The notes beneath the pieces are model-generated. The model saw only the letters and a list, made by a program, of their open reading frames with translations, did not search any database and had not been told where the DNA came from. From NCBI GenBank assembly GCA_018894105.1, contig CM032117.1, positions 50,874,503-50,938,502 of the forward strand: a DNA stretch of 64,000 bases, read 5' to 3'. How positions within the stretch are numbered: position 1 is the first letter of the stretch; each line of letters opens with the position of its first letter. Positions 37,510-49,216 of this stretch are shown here, in pieces. The position numbers were made by a program, and so were the translations under genes. This DNA is from Jacaranda mimosifolia. Lineage: Eukaryota > Streptophyta > Magnoliopsida > Lamiales > Bignoniaceae.

Positions 37510-38341
37510 TGATATGGGATAGCCCAATAGACCCAGACAAGAGATACGATGTGGGACAACTTAATTATCTATTAGGCCAACTCATTATTTATCGACCAGG
37601 TTATCGACTGTATTCAACCTTGCTGGGCCCTTTCCTCCAGACTGATCACCAACAACTGGTTTAGCGACTAAGGTATGGTCGACAATAGTTGTAGGTACTC
37701 ACCCAGGGCCCAGTTAAAAAGATATTCGAGACCCAATAGAGTGCCACCATCTCGAACAGAGGCCGTGGAAATATTTCATAAGCAAGTACTTATCTTGACC
37801 AGAGAGGTCGAGTAGGCGCGAAAGCTTCTCATCCGCATTGAATGATCTGGTAGGTAGTATGCCTTCACATTAATAGCGTGTGCCACCGCCAGTACCGAAT
37901 TTTCTACCACGCTAGGCTAGTGCATGCCTCCTGTGTACCGCTTTGTCCTTAAGAGCTAGAAATAGTGCCACTTGGAATAGTACACAAGTTGGAGAAGACT
38001 TTAAGGTCCTCAAGTAAGGATAAAGGCCATTTTTGTGCAACATGGGCATCATGGACATATCAGCCACACTAGAAAGGCTATAAATACTCCATTGCCACCA
38101 TTCATCAAGGTATGCCATTTATCACTCAAAAGCCCTCACTTTGCTGCTCTGCCTTTTAGTCGATTAAATTGGCTTGAGTGTTGGAATGCCTTAGCTAAGG
38201 GCACCTCTGCTAGCTTGACGTTTGCTATTAGTTGCAGGAATTAACCCCGTCATCTTATTAAGAACTTTTCTCAACCTCTACCCTAGTCGATTGGATTGGG
38301 TATTAGCCCAATTTACTCCTAAACAGTCCAAACACTCATCA
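37510..38341 (+). repeat. Gypsy 5' LTR
   Basis: An 832-bp LTR starting TGATATGGGATAGCCC and ending CACTCATCA, the partner of 47616-48451. The LTRs are clearly alike in length and order but differ by many substitutions, so the insertion is not recent. Confidence 0.92.
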
Positions 38342-38343
38342 TT

Positions 38344-38359
38344 TGGCACCGTCTGTAGG
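38344..38359 (+). other. Gypsy primer binding site
   Basis: TGGCACCGTCTGTAGG starts 2 bp after the 5' LTR. It fits the TGGCGCCGTCTGTGGG-type site frequent in Tat-lineage plant elements. The priming tRNA is not identified here. Confidence 0.75.
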
Positions 38360-38384
38360 AAAATAGAGTCCACAACTAAAGAGA

Positions 38385-39877
38385 ATGGTTAACACTAGAC
38401 AAGCTATATCTGAGATGAAAGAGAATAGTAGGTCCCCAATTCCTTCTCCTCGACCTCAACAGGAACCAGATGTGGCAGGACCCAACTCCCAACTAGAACA
38501 AGTGGTCACCCTAACTATGCCCCAGCTTATGCAACTGATAAGCGAGCAGATATCTGCCAAAATTTCTGCTCAACTGTTGGCTGCCTTTAATAGACACAAC
38601 AATCAACCTGGTCTAACTGCTAGTGCCATACCCCAAACTTCTCAGTGAGATGAGAGGCCCCCAAGAGAAGAAAAGGGCAGATTAGAAGCTAGACGTCCCC
38701 AACCCAACGAGAGGATTCCCAAGGTAATTCTTAAGGGAAGAACCTCGACCTAATCCTCAAGAAGAAGTGGCCAACTTGGTAGATCACCTCGCCCAACTTA
38801 TTCGAGCCCAACAGCATGATAGGGTCAAGCGCCCAAGGCCTCCGTTGAACAGGAATTTATCCCAAGCTGATCAAGAAGAATGGGAGGAAGTATCCCACCA
38901 TGTACAACAATTGAACAAGTGTGTGGAGGAGATTTTGAGGAAGAACTCTAAAAGGAACCCTCATTATGATAGTGCTCCTCGGCTTCGCCGAGAGCGAGAG
39001 TCGTCATTCATGCAAGAGATAATCGACGAGCACATTGTTGTCGATACTAAGGTTCATACAAAACTACCCAGGTATAATGGCTCATCGGATTCGAACGAGC
39101 ATCTGCTGCAATTCGAGCACATGATGCAGCTGTATAGATATAAGGAGTACATCCACACCAAAAATCTTGGTCATAATATTCCAAGGAATTGTGCTTAACT
39201 GGTTTGTCAAATTAGAGCTAGCATCGATCTATTCGTACGATTAGCTATGTGATAAGTTCCTCCACTAATTTACTAGTCGAAGGAAGGCGAAGCTCCCACT
39301 GACCTACTTGCACACTGTTAAATAGAGCGAGGGAGAGTCCCTTCATGACTTTTTCACTAGATTCAACACTGAAGTTTTGAAGATTGATAGCCCTCGGATT
39401 ATGTTTTTGATCGATGTACTCTTCTTGGGCCTCTAACATAAACAATGCGCTAATGCATTGGTTTGAGAGTGGCCAAGGACAATAGAGAAGTTGCTCGACC
39501 TCGCGGAGAGGTACATGACCCAAGAGGACATGAGCTAGCTCAAGTATGGAAATTCGAACATCGACAAGAAGAAAGCTAAAGAGAAAGATGATCGACAGTA
39601 CAAAGATGGTTATCGATCTCTGATCAAGCATTTCCACAATTACACTCCACTCAACACTACCAGAAAAAAGGTGTTGTTTGCCATTCAGCACGACAACCTC
39701 TTCAAGAAGCCTAGGAAGTTGACCGAAACAGAAGCAATGAAGAGATCTAAAAAGTACTATCACTTCCATAGGCAGAAAGGACATAACACAGAAGTCTGTT
39801 TCAATCCTCATGACAAGATTGAAAGGCTTATTCGACAAGGGAATTTGAAAAAAATTGTCAATGAAAAATCCAAATAG
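38385..39877 (+). pseudogene. Gypsy gag, broken
   Basis: Starts with MVNTRQAISEM at 38385, reads to 38646, and resumes in another frame at 38767 (NLVDHLAQLIRAQQH). A capsid-like stretch near 39040-39180 contains LPRYNGSSDSNEHL. The zinc-knuckle region at about 39754-39800 has YYHFHRQKGHNTEVC, where the first Cys of the usual YCxFHxxxGHxTExC pattern is Tyr. Several stops lie between 39198 and 39671. Confidence 0.82.
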
Positions 39878-40078
39878 GAAACAGGTGTAACCGACCAAAC
39901 TCTTTGTAGAGAAAGGTCGGTTAGCTTGAGAAAGAAAGATAAGGAAAAAAAACCTACCCATGATCCCCACCCACCCATCCGGGGAGTAATTAATACAATT
40001 CCTAGAGGCCTAATCAAAGGGGACTCCAAATCACCAAGAAAGTAGAGTCAGAGAAGGCTGGAATCGATCAAATCTTCC

Positions 40079-43000
40079 ATGGTCAAAATAATCTTTCAAC
40101 TTTCGACCAGCGTAGAGCCAATCTCATTTTTTGATGCCGACTTTTCGCAATTTGAGAGTCAGGGCGCTAACAACAAACTGGACTGCATACTCATTGTCTC
40201 AGTTGAAATCGCGAACGTTGAGGTCAGGAAAATTTTGGTCAACAATGGTAGCTCTGCAAACATGATTTTCCTATCAACACTAAAGATGATGAATATGGGG
40301 AAGCTAAAGTTTGAGCCTATGCGCATGTCGCTAGTCAAATTCAGGGGATCCAAGATAATCCTCGAAGGGTTGATAAATTTGTCCACTTCGTTTAGAGAAG
40401 CCCTTGATGAAGGACCCTTATGGTCAGCTATTTGGTGGTCAACGCGCCCTTTGCCTATAAATGCCATTATTGGACGACTAGCCTTGAATGACTTTAGAGC
40501 CAGAGTCTCGACCTATCATATGAAAGTTAAGTTCCGGAACCAGCAAACTTCTCTGCAACATGAAGGAAGCTTTGCGCTGTTACACAATCTCGATTGAGGC
40601 AAATGAACAGAAGGCCTAACCAAAATTGAAGCCCTCGGGGGATGTCCTAATAACGAAACCCAAGGAAGGACATCATAGTAAGAAGAGAAAACTCAAATAG
40701 ACTAGAGTCGAACCCGTATGCGAGTTTAAGACCATCGAACTTGAACTAGAAAACCCTGACAAGACTACCAAGATTGGAATTGACCTATAAAACAACATGA
40801 AGTGCTTGATGTTCGATTTTCTTAGAAAGAATGTTGATGTCTTCGCTTGGAAAGCTACTGACCTATAGGGAATTGACCCCTAGCATCATCATCCACCATC
40901 TGAACATGGGCCCTTTATACAAGCCAGTCAAGCAGAAGATTAGGACCTTCAACGCTGAAAGATGCCAAATCATTGAGGGAGAGGTCAACAAACTCTTAGA
41001 GGCAGAATACATTGTAGAAATTCAATATCCAAGTTAGCTTTGTAATGTAGGCTTTATCCCTAAGAATGAGGGAAGATGGAGAATGTGTAATGATTTCACT
41101 GATTTAAATAAAGCGTGCCCTAAGGACTCTTACCCGATTCCTCGTATTAATTTATTAGTTGATTCTATTGCTGTGTGTGATCTTTTAAGGATGATGGATG
41201 CATTCTAGGGTTATTATCAAATTTTCATGGCACCCAGGGGACAGGGATAAGACCTCTTTTGTGGTCTCTAATAGCGTGTATTGTTTTTTGGTCATACCTT
41301 TTTACCTCAAAAGTGCAGGAGTAACTTATCAAAAATCTATTGACTTTATGTTCAGAAACGAGATTGGCAGAACCATGGAAGTCTATGTTGATGATATGAT
41401 TGTCAAAATAGAAAAAAAATAAAACCACTTGGCTGACCTTAGTCATACATTTTCAATATTGCGAGCATTTAGCATAAAGCTAAACCCTAACAAGTGCACA
41501 TTTGGAGTGAGAGAAGGCAAGTTTTTAGGTTACATGGTCAGCTAAAGAGGCATCAAAGAAAACCCATAAAAGATCCAGGCCATTTTGGACATCATGGCTC
41601 ATCAGACGGTTAGAGACGTTTAGCGCTTGGTCAGAAGAATTATCGCTCTGGGCAATTCATTGCTCAGCTAGTTGATAATAGCCTATCGTTTCTCAAAATC
41701 CTCAAGAATACGAGGAAATTCCAATAGACAGTGCAATGTGACCAGGCCCTAGTCGAACTAAAGCAATACCTATCCACAACACCAATGCTTGTGAAGCCAG
41801 AGGTGGAAGAAGTTTTGCACATTCATTTGGTAGTCTCGTCGGCAGTAGTCTGTTCAGTACTGGTCTTGACCAGAAATGGTGCCCATCGACCCGTTTACTA
41901 CAGCAACAAAGTGTTATAGGGTCCTGAGCATAATTATATGGAGATTGACAAATTTGTCCTCGCTTTGGTCACTGCAGCTAGAAAATTGAGACTTTACTTC
42001 CAATCTCACTCCATTATTGTCTTGACAAATCAACTATTGAAACAACTGTTGTTGAAGCTAGATACCTTAGGAAAGTTAACAAAATGGACCATCGAGCTAG
42101 GATAATTTGACATCACCTTCCAGCCATGAATTGCTATAAAGGCCCAAGTGTTAGTAGACTTTGTCACGGAGAGACTTGACCTTCCCGATGAGATCATCTA
42201 AGATTCCCTTCTTGGACTTTATATGTCGACGGTTCAGTGACAACTTCAGGAGGAGGGATTGGCATTTCCCTACGCTCTCCATAGGCCGAGGAATACGACT
42301 TCACAATCAAACTCGACTACCCCATCACAAATAATAAAGCAGAATATAAAGTTCTCCTCGCTGGCATGATGATGGTCGTCGATAGAGGAGTCGAGTAGTT
42401 GGCAGCCATCACTGATTCTCAACTAGTCGCAGAGCAATTCGAAGGAAACTTCGAAGCTAAGGAAGCTACGATGAGCAAATATCTGGCTGAGGTCAAGGAG
42501 TTATAGCTATGGTTCAGGAAGTTAACCCTCAGCCAAGTTCTATATTAGAAAATGAAAGAGCAGATGCCTGTCGCTCAACAAAAGAAACCAGAAATAGAAC
42601 CATCACATTTTTTGTCGCAGATAGACCTATCATAGGCAGACACAATCAGTCCTTAGTTGGGTAGATCGATAAAGCAACCCCCTTCTAGCAAGATGAAATA
42701 AAGCTCTATACAAGGGAAAGAATCATGCGCAAAGATAGAGGACAAGCCGTAGACTCCTAGGTTGAGCGGTGAAGTTCACCCTCGACAAGTATGGTCAACT
42801 CTACAAAAGATTAATTTCTAGACCACTATTGAGATGCTTGACATCAGACCAAGCTCAGGAGGTCTTATAAGAAGTGCACTCAGGAATTTGCGGTAACTAC
42901 TCAGGAGGTCGATCTTTGGCTCACAAAATCATTAGACATGGGTACTTTTGGCCAACTTTGCTGAAGGATGCCGTCGGTTTTGCCAAAAAGTGCCATTCTT

Positions 43001-43928
43001 GCCAGTTCCACTCCAACATCACCCACCAACCCGCATCGACATTGGTGCCAGTTCAAATCACATAGCCATTCGACTAATGGGGAGTAGACATAGTTGGCTC
43101 TTTCCCAAAAGCTACTGGCCAGAGAAAGTTTACGATCGTCGTGGTTGAATACTTTACCAAGTGGGTTGAGGCAAAAGTGGTCCTGAAGATAACCGACATG
43201 GTCATCAAGAGCTTTGTATGGAAAAACATCATCTGTTGTTTCGATTTACCCAAAGTCTTAATATTAGATAATGGGACACAATTCCAAAGTAGCAGCATAA
43301 GGAACTTATGAGAGAGCCTAGGGATCCAACAACACTTCAACTCAGTTGGGAACCTTCAACCCAATGGCCAAATGGAAGTCGCAAACAGAATTGTCCTCGA
43401 CCACCACAAAGCTCAACTTGAAGGAACCGGAGCAAGTTGGGCAGACGACCTCTCTGGGGCTGCTTTGGGCATATAGAACCACCCCTCGAATAGCTACAGG
43501 CCACAGTCCTTATAGCCTGGCGTATGGGTCAGAAGCAGTCGTCCCAAAAAAATGGATACAACACACCGCTCGAATAATCCACTATAACCCGATCAAGAAT
43601 GCCTCTGAAAAAGAATTTGACATCGAGATAATCGAAGAACTATGACAGCAAGCATATGCAACAATGTAAAGATACAAATTGAAGATAGTGCAACATTACA
43701 ATAAAGGAGTCTGACTAGGGAGCTTCAAAGTAGGAGACCTTGTCCTTAAAAAGATCGAAGTGTCAAAGAATGTGGGAAAACTTGACCTAAAGTAGGAGGG
43801 CCCTTACTTGGTGGTCAAGATAGCTAAGCATAATGCTTACCGACTCGCAGATATGAATGGTAACGGGCTTCCTCAACCATGGAATGCGATAAACCTAAAG
43901 AAATTTTATGAGACCAAGGTCTGCACCT
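40079..43928 (+). pseudogene. Gypsy pol, broken
   Basis: Protease: the active-site triad region reads ILVNNGSSANM near 40233, with Asn in place of the catalytic Asp. RT: DFTDLNKACPKDSYPIPRI near 41094-41150 and VYVDDMIVKIE at about 41383-41415, separated by frame changes. RNase H: HRPVYYSNKVL, stop, GPEHNYMEIDK near 41890-41950. Second RNase H: LYVDGSVTTSGGGIGIS at about 42218-42268 and NKAEYKVLLAGM near 42338. Integrase: the zinc-binding part is at 42874-43020 (HGYFWPTLLKDA, CHSCQ), core aspartates are in GVDIVGSF (about 43084) and LDNGTQF (about 43263), and the C-terminal EGPYLVVKIAKHNAYRLADM ends at 43928. Numerous in-frame stops and a mutated protease make it inactive. Confidence 0.87.
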
Positions 43929-44900
43929 GATTATAGCACAACATAACCCAAAATCAGTGAAAACTACTTATGTTTTTGTAGCCATTCACTCATGCCAACA
44001 ACTAAGGTGTCTAGCCTAAATTAATAAACGAGTTAATCATTTGGATCGACCTCACAGTCGACCACAAGTCGGTTTCAATTCGGAAACCAAGGCTGATAGC
44101 CCAAATTTATAAACAAATTTATCATTTAGGTTGACCATGAAGTCGACTACCAATTGGTTTGAAACCATGATCTAAGGCTTCTAGCCCAAATTTATAAATG
44201 AGTTGATCGTTTAAAGTTGACCCTATAGTTGACCAAAAATTGTTTCCAAATCGCAAACTAAGGCTTTTGGCCCAAATCGTTTAATGGGTGCATCACTTCA
44301 AGTCGACCTTATAGTCAACCACAAAAAGGTTGTCCATCATCATAACCAAGCAACACGAATGTCGACCAAAAACTAGAACTTGATTCAATAAAGATCCAGG
44401 ATCGATAATAGCATCGAGTCAACAACAAAGGCTATTTCGTAGCTTGCCTCAACCAAGTCAAGTCGATTTGAATATTACTTAGACTTGTTCAACCATGCCT
44501 TCCCAAATCGATCTCGTAATCGACAACTAACTTGGTTTTAAACTAATTAGATACCCCCATATCTTTATTAGATGGGTCTTATTCGACTAATTACATAAAA
44601 GAACCATTTAGTCTTTGCTTATTAATGAAAATGATTCAAATATACAAAACAATGCAAGGGGGTGGGAGAGTTGACACGGCAATTCAACCAAACATTCAAT
44701 TTTATAACAAATTCAAATATTCAGTTGCACAATTACAAAAGTTGTACATAAAACCTGTATCGACACCTCACAGGACAAACAGAACAAAAATAGAAAAACA
44801 TCGACAAAACTACTGGCTGAATTTGACCCAGCCAATTCAGCTCTTGACCCTTCAGCGGCAGCCTCATCGATCGCATGATTAAGTTCATCACTAGAAGGCA
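43929..44900. other. Gypsy spacer with degenerate GTCGACC-rich repeats
   Basis: Non-coding spacer after integrase. A unit of about 90 bp recurs three or four times near 44000-44330, with the words AAGGCT, TAGCCCAAATTTATAAA, TCATTT and GTCGACC. Repeated spacers at this place are common in Tat-lineage elements. Confidence 0.6.
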
Positions 44901-44904
44901 CTTG

Positions 44905-47185
44905 CACCACTACCTAAGGCCTTTCATCAGGCGCGACTGCGGGAGCTGGTTGGATGACCATAGTTGGTCGAGAAGGCCCCGCCTAGTCACGTAAAATAAT
45001 ACGTGCTCGATGGGAGGAAATAAGGCAGCCACATCAACTTTGCCCTCTTTAATCTCGAATGCAAAGTCATTAGCAAATGTAAACTATTTAGCCACCTTGA
45101 TTGCCTTGGGGTGGGGAGTAGCCACAACTCCACCTGATGCGCTCTTTGTCCTCAGGTCGAATTTGATAGCCTAAAAATTTGAGTTGTTTCACGACCTTCT
45201 TGAATGCTTCCTTCTCATCGTCGAGCGAGAAATACAACTCTCACATCCTGGAACGTAGAGCACATCATGAACTACTACACAGTCTCCCATCGGATGCCGA
45301 GAAGTACATGAAAAAACTTATCCCGAGCATACTTGGCCACACTGTTGTATCTGTGCATTCGACTGATATTATATAAGGCCTCACCCTCCAGCCTAGCCTT
45401 CCGCAGTTGCTCTTCTAGTTTGCTTTTTTTGGCCACAGCCGCCAGGAGTTGCACATCCTTGGCCTCGAGCTTCTTGTCGAGCTACTCAATTCTCAATTGT
45501 AGAGATCAAACATGGGCTTAGCTACCTTAGCGTACCTTGCTCTTTCTGGAGCTCCTCACGGTCACCAAGGGTCAGCTCCAACCTCTAATACATATGGTAG
45601 CCCATCTAGCTCACCTAGAACATTAATAATGGTGAGTTCAATCGAAGAAATCAAACACAAGCAATGCAATAATAAATACTCGACCAAATACTTTACCATA
45701 TTCGCATGGTAGGCGAATGCTTTTAGCACATTCAGCTGGCTTAGCTCAAGTAACTTTTTTTGGTTGGAAATGAATGGCCCAGCTATCATAACCTTCAACG
45801 AGGCCCCTCCAGTCGATGCAGCCAACATCATGGAGTACAAATCGTGAATCTCGAGCTTGGTTCCAAACTGCAGAGAGAGAATGCTAGGGAGTGGGAAATA
45901 CTCATTGTCGGAGCGATCCCCAAACAAAGATGCCCCCGTCAGGTTGGTCAGAGCTGCTGTCTTATCTTTGTCCTTCTTGGCCATTGCCTTTTTTCGAGCA
46001 GGCCCCCTTACTCAGATGCGGGCATCCTTCGAAGAGGGATGAGTCTGCGAGGCTCAACTGGAGCTGCATGCACGACAGAGGGAGGAAGTAAAGTAGCTGG
46101 TGGCCGTGGGGCATTCTGACCGGCAGCCTATCATTGAGTGGACGCTTGTCAACGCTCTTGAAGCCTCTATTGGCAGGCGATAGTCTGTTGGTACGCGTAA
46201 TTCATGACTTCTTCTTCATCTGCAAAGAAAGAAGGAAATTAACACAAATCGACCAAGAAGATTAGCAATTTAGTGCAAAAAGTACTAATAAGAGCATCTA
46301 CCTAGTCGTGGGAAAATTGAGCTGAGTAGGTGATAAGCCTGCCAACACCAAATTTCTCTCCTACATAAACTTAGTAGCCTCCATTTGACTAAACTGGGTT
46401 AGGTCTCGTATGAAAGTATTAGGCTAAGTAGGGTTCTCATTACCTGGCATTTCGACGTGATCCCTCCACTATCCCCTGGGAATGCTAAACTCGTCAACCC
46501 CTCAGTGTCTGAATGTAAAGATAGCGTTTTTCCACTCTTGACTGTGGGATGAAACGGGAGTCACCAAAAACTTTCAATGATGGCGGACGGTGAGATAGTA
46601 AAAGCCCAACTTACAAGACATGGGCAGATGAAAAAGGTTGGAGAAATTGGCAAAATTGGGGGGCTAGTCATTTATTCGCATTAGGATGATGAAACTATAC
46701 AAGGTTGAGAAGCAATTCAGAGGGAGCTAGGTTATACAAACTTGTAGACTTGTCAACAGGTCGACTAAAAATTGGGCTAGGGAAAACCTGAGGCCACACT
46801 TCAACGCCTCTTCGAATATAGTTATACGCCCAGTGGGAGGTTGGTGCACCCTATAACAGGGTTCGGGAACGAGCAACTTGAACTTTGGAGGAATATATTA
46901 CAACTGCCTAAGCAACTCAAAGTCACTATGTGATTTTGGATATAATTTCACTATAGTGGTTTGGGGTGAATAACCGACCACATGATATAGGAGGGTGACT
47001 CGGCTCGGTACCATCCCCAACATTGACTAGAGTATCACTTGACGAACTAGAGAAAGTGGAGCTGTCGCTACAGAATCATTAGACCCACTAGTTGAGCCAT
47101 TCCCCCTTCTGGTAGAACCCTCATTTGACCTCGTCTCCGCAATGTCGCTCTCCCTGTCGCCACCCTTAGCAAACATACCCAACAT
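44905..47185 (-). pseudogene. Antisense ORF of the Tat-lineage element (Transposase_28-like)
   Basis: Read on the minus strand from an ATG at 47185 (or 47176), the product starts with a Ser/Gly/Asp-rich segment and then KLYPKSHSDFELLRQL. YRVHQPPTGR and RITIFEEALKCGLRF follow at about 46780-46860. Further on (45984 down to 45562) an open stretch contains SLFGDRSDNEYFPLPSI and GASLKVMIAGPFISN. The first part resembles the plant family Pfam PF04195 (putative gypsy-type transposon). Antisense ORFs at this position are known from Grande- and RIRE2-like elements; their function is unknown. In-frame stops (for example near 47035 and 46900) break this copy. The family call is from memory of the motif pattern. 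Confidence 0.68.
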
Positions 47186-47597
47186 GTTGAATATGCCAAA
47201 TTTGATTCAAGTAAGATAAAAGCAAAGCTGCTTAAATTCAAATTCAAGTTGGGAGACTCATGCGATCAAAAGAAATATAATACAACTCGATGAATAGGAA
47301 AAAGCAGTACAAACTCAATTTTGACCTTTATGGATGCAGTAAAAGTGCAAATGAAAATTTTCACCATGCTATTTATAGGCCTTAATGTGCGGATAACCAA
47401 ACGACTGCAATTATTACGTAGCCGTCACTTGACGCTTCGTGTGACCTAATGTAATACTCGTATTTAATGCACCAAACCCTTAGTCGAGCCTTAGAATCAG
47501 AACATTACTGAAGGGTTTAACCCCTTGTCGAGCCGGGTCAGTTCCCATAAATCAACTACTCCCCATTCCTTCTCGTCGATCATCTCGACCAAGACTT

Positions 47598-47615
47598 AAG
47601 AGTGGTGGGGACTCA
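47598..47615 (+). other. Gypsy polypurine tract
   Basis: AAGAGTGGTGGGGACTCA directly precedes the TGATAT start of the 3' LTR. The G/A-rich core is the expected priming site. Confidence 0.7.
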
Positions 47616-48451
47616 TGATATAGGATAGCCCAATAGGTCCAACCTAATAACTTACAACCAGGCAAGAGATACGATATGGGATACCCAATTATCTGTCAGG
47701 CTAACTCATTATTTATCGACCAAGTCATTGACCATATTCGACCTCGTTGGGCCCCTTCCTCCAAACTAATCACCAATGACTGGCTAAGTTGACTAAGGTA
47801 TGGTCAAAAATAGTTATAGATACTCGCCCAGGGCCCAGTCAAGAAGATGTTTGAGACCCAACAGAGTGCCACCGTCGCGAACAGAGTTTGCAAAAACATT
47901 TCACAAATAAGTACTTATCTCGACCAGGGAGGTTGAGCAAGCGTGACAGCCTCTCTGTCGTATTGAATGCTCCAACAGGCAGCATGCCTCCGCATTAATG
48001 GTGTGTGCCACCACTAGTACCACTTTTTCTATCGCGCTAGGTTAGTGCACGCCTCCTATGTACCGCCTTATCCTTAGGAGCTGGAGATAGCGCCACCTGA
48101 AATAGTATACAAGTTGGAGAAATCTTCAAGGTCCTCAAGCAAGGACAAATGCCCTTTCTGTGAAATAGAGGCATCATAGACATATCAAGCACACTAGGAA
48201 GGCTATAAATACTCTATTGGCACCATTTAGTAAGGTATGCTATTTATCACTCAAAAGCCCTCACTCTGTAGCTCTACCTTTTAGTCGATTAAATTGACTT
48301 GAGCATCGAGGTGCCCTCGCTAGCTTGACGTTTGCTATTAGTTGTAGGACTCGACCCCATCTTCTCATTAAGCACTTTTCATGACCTCTACCTTGGTCGA
48401 TTAGATTGGACATTAGCCCAATTTACTCCTAAAGAGTCCACAGCCTCATCA
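47616..48451 (+). repeat. Gypsy 3' LTR
   Basis: An 836-bp LTR from TGATATAGGATAGCCC to CCTCATCA, followed by the CTAGG target duplication. Confidence 0.92.
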
Positions 48452-48647
48452 CTAGGTATTATCATTTTTGCCCTTGCACAAATGAGCTTGGCTTCCCACA
48501 TGAAAAGCCCACAACCATTATCCTTGGTAGAATTGGCACATACTAGGAAACTTCTTTCAGGGTTCTCATTTGTTTATGATGTTCTCAAACGAGCTTGTTT
48601 CCCACAGTACACACCACATTTGCTTGTGTTGAGGAGGAAGAAGACAT
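48452..48647 (-). pseudogene. GRF zinc-finger gene of the MULE, 5' part
   Basis: The minus-strand ATG (48647-48645) starts MSSSSSTQANVVC. One base is missing just after, so the frame shifts to CGKQARLRTS, then a stop where the family usually has Trp, then TNENPERSFLVCANSTKDN and GCGLFMWEAKLICARAKM. The spacing of C-x-C, C and GC-G-F with NPER-F between is that of the GRF zinc finger (zf-GRF) of small plant proteins. The gypsy insertion cuts the gene at CCTAG, and the rest is at 37290-37509. The gene starts close inside the right TIR of the MULE and is transcribed toward the transposase. The frameshift and stops make it a pseudogene. Confidence 0.78.
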
Positions 48648-48774
48648 TCTTCAAGGAGGTTCACAGTACCTCTTCTACACACGAGAGAACGAAGAAATGG
48701 GAGAGAGAAAAACAAGAAAACTGACATGGAGAATAAGGAAATTAAGGGCTAGGGCACAATAATTTTTTGGCTGG

Positions 48775-49027
48775 TTTCTTATATTTAATCCAACATGGCT
48801 TCCCTCCAAATTCCACTTGGCCACGTTCGATTCCCTCCAATTTCTATTTGTACAAAGTGTAGATTTAATGGGCATGGGCAGCTCATGTGCAAAATTGTCA
48901 AAAAGTTAACAACTTGACTATTTTTACAATTGTATAGTTAATTATGAGACTTATTTTGGCAATTTTGAAAAGCATGGTACCTATTTTACTTGGGAGCCTA
49001 AAGTTTGGGACCAAAACTGCATTTTTG
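48775..49027 (-). repeat. Right terminal inverted repeat of the composite MULE
   Basis: Complement of the left TIR. It contains GGCCACGTTCGATTCCCTCC and ends CAAAACTGCATTTTTG. Confidence 0.85.
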
Positions 49028-49029
49028 CG

Positions 49030-49216
49030 AAAAAAATTAATACTAACTTTTTCTTAGTGCCACATATGAAATAACGTATGGATTAATATCTCTAATTTAA
49101 AAATACTATTTTTATTTAGATGTAAACCCATAAAAGAAATTTCTTTCACATTTTCTAGACATATATTTTCAAATCTAAACATAGTTTTGATGTCAAATTT
49201 CTTATTTGTGCTTCAT
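49030..49216 (+). repeat. Right copy of the ~185-bp direct repeat
   Basis: Same orientation as 28237-28421. Similarity may run about 20 bp further, because AAAATAATTTTGGGCC after this copy resembles the CAGTTTTGGGCC start of the left TIR. Both then diverge. Confidence 0.85.

Larger units (their letters stand above)
37510..48451 (+). mobile_element. Ty3/Gypsy LTR retrotransposon, Tat lineage
   Basis: The 10.9-kb element has LTRs 37510-38341 and 47616-48451 (832 and 836 bp, TGATAT...CTCATCA). A perfect 5-bp TSD CTAGG lies at 37505-37509 and 48452-48456. The order gag, protease, RT, RNase H, integrase defines Ty3/gypsy. A second, archaeal-type RNase H after the first, plus a long 3.7-kb segment between integrase and 3' LTR with an antisense ORF, are marks of the Tat lineage. 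Internal frames carry many stops. It splits the GRF gene of the host MULE. Confidence 0.92.
28424..49027. mobile_element. 20.6-kb composite Mutator-like element
   Basis: The outer limits are inverted repeats of about 245 bp: 28424-28667 and 48775-49027. Both begin CAAAAATGCAGTTTTGG read inward and share AAATTGGAGGGAATC further in. Inside are a MuDR-type transposase pseudogene on + (28.8-36.5 kb) and a GRF zinc-finger pseudogene on - entering from the right TIR, so the two genes converge. Insertions within it are a hAT-like element (31629-34737) and a Ty3/gypsy element (37510-48451). Without these it would be about 6.5 kb, a normal size for an autonomous MULE. No 9-bp TSD is visible; instead a 185-bp direct repeat flanks it. 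Confidence 0.85.

Noticed and set aside
45179..46119. Plus-strand open frames within the 3' spacer of the gypsy element
   Set aside because: They lie opposite the antisense ORF, which has recognisable family-like motifs. The plus-strand translations do not.
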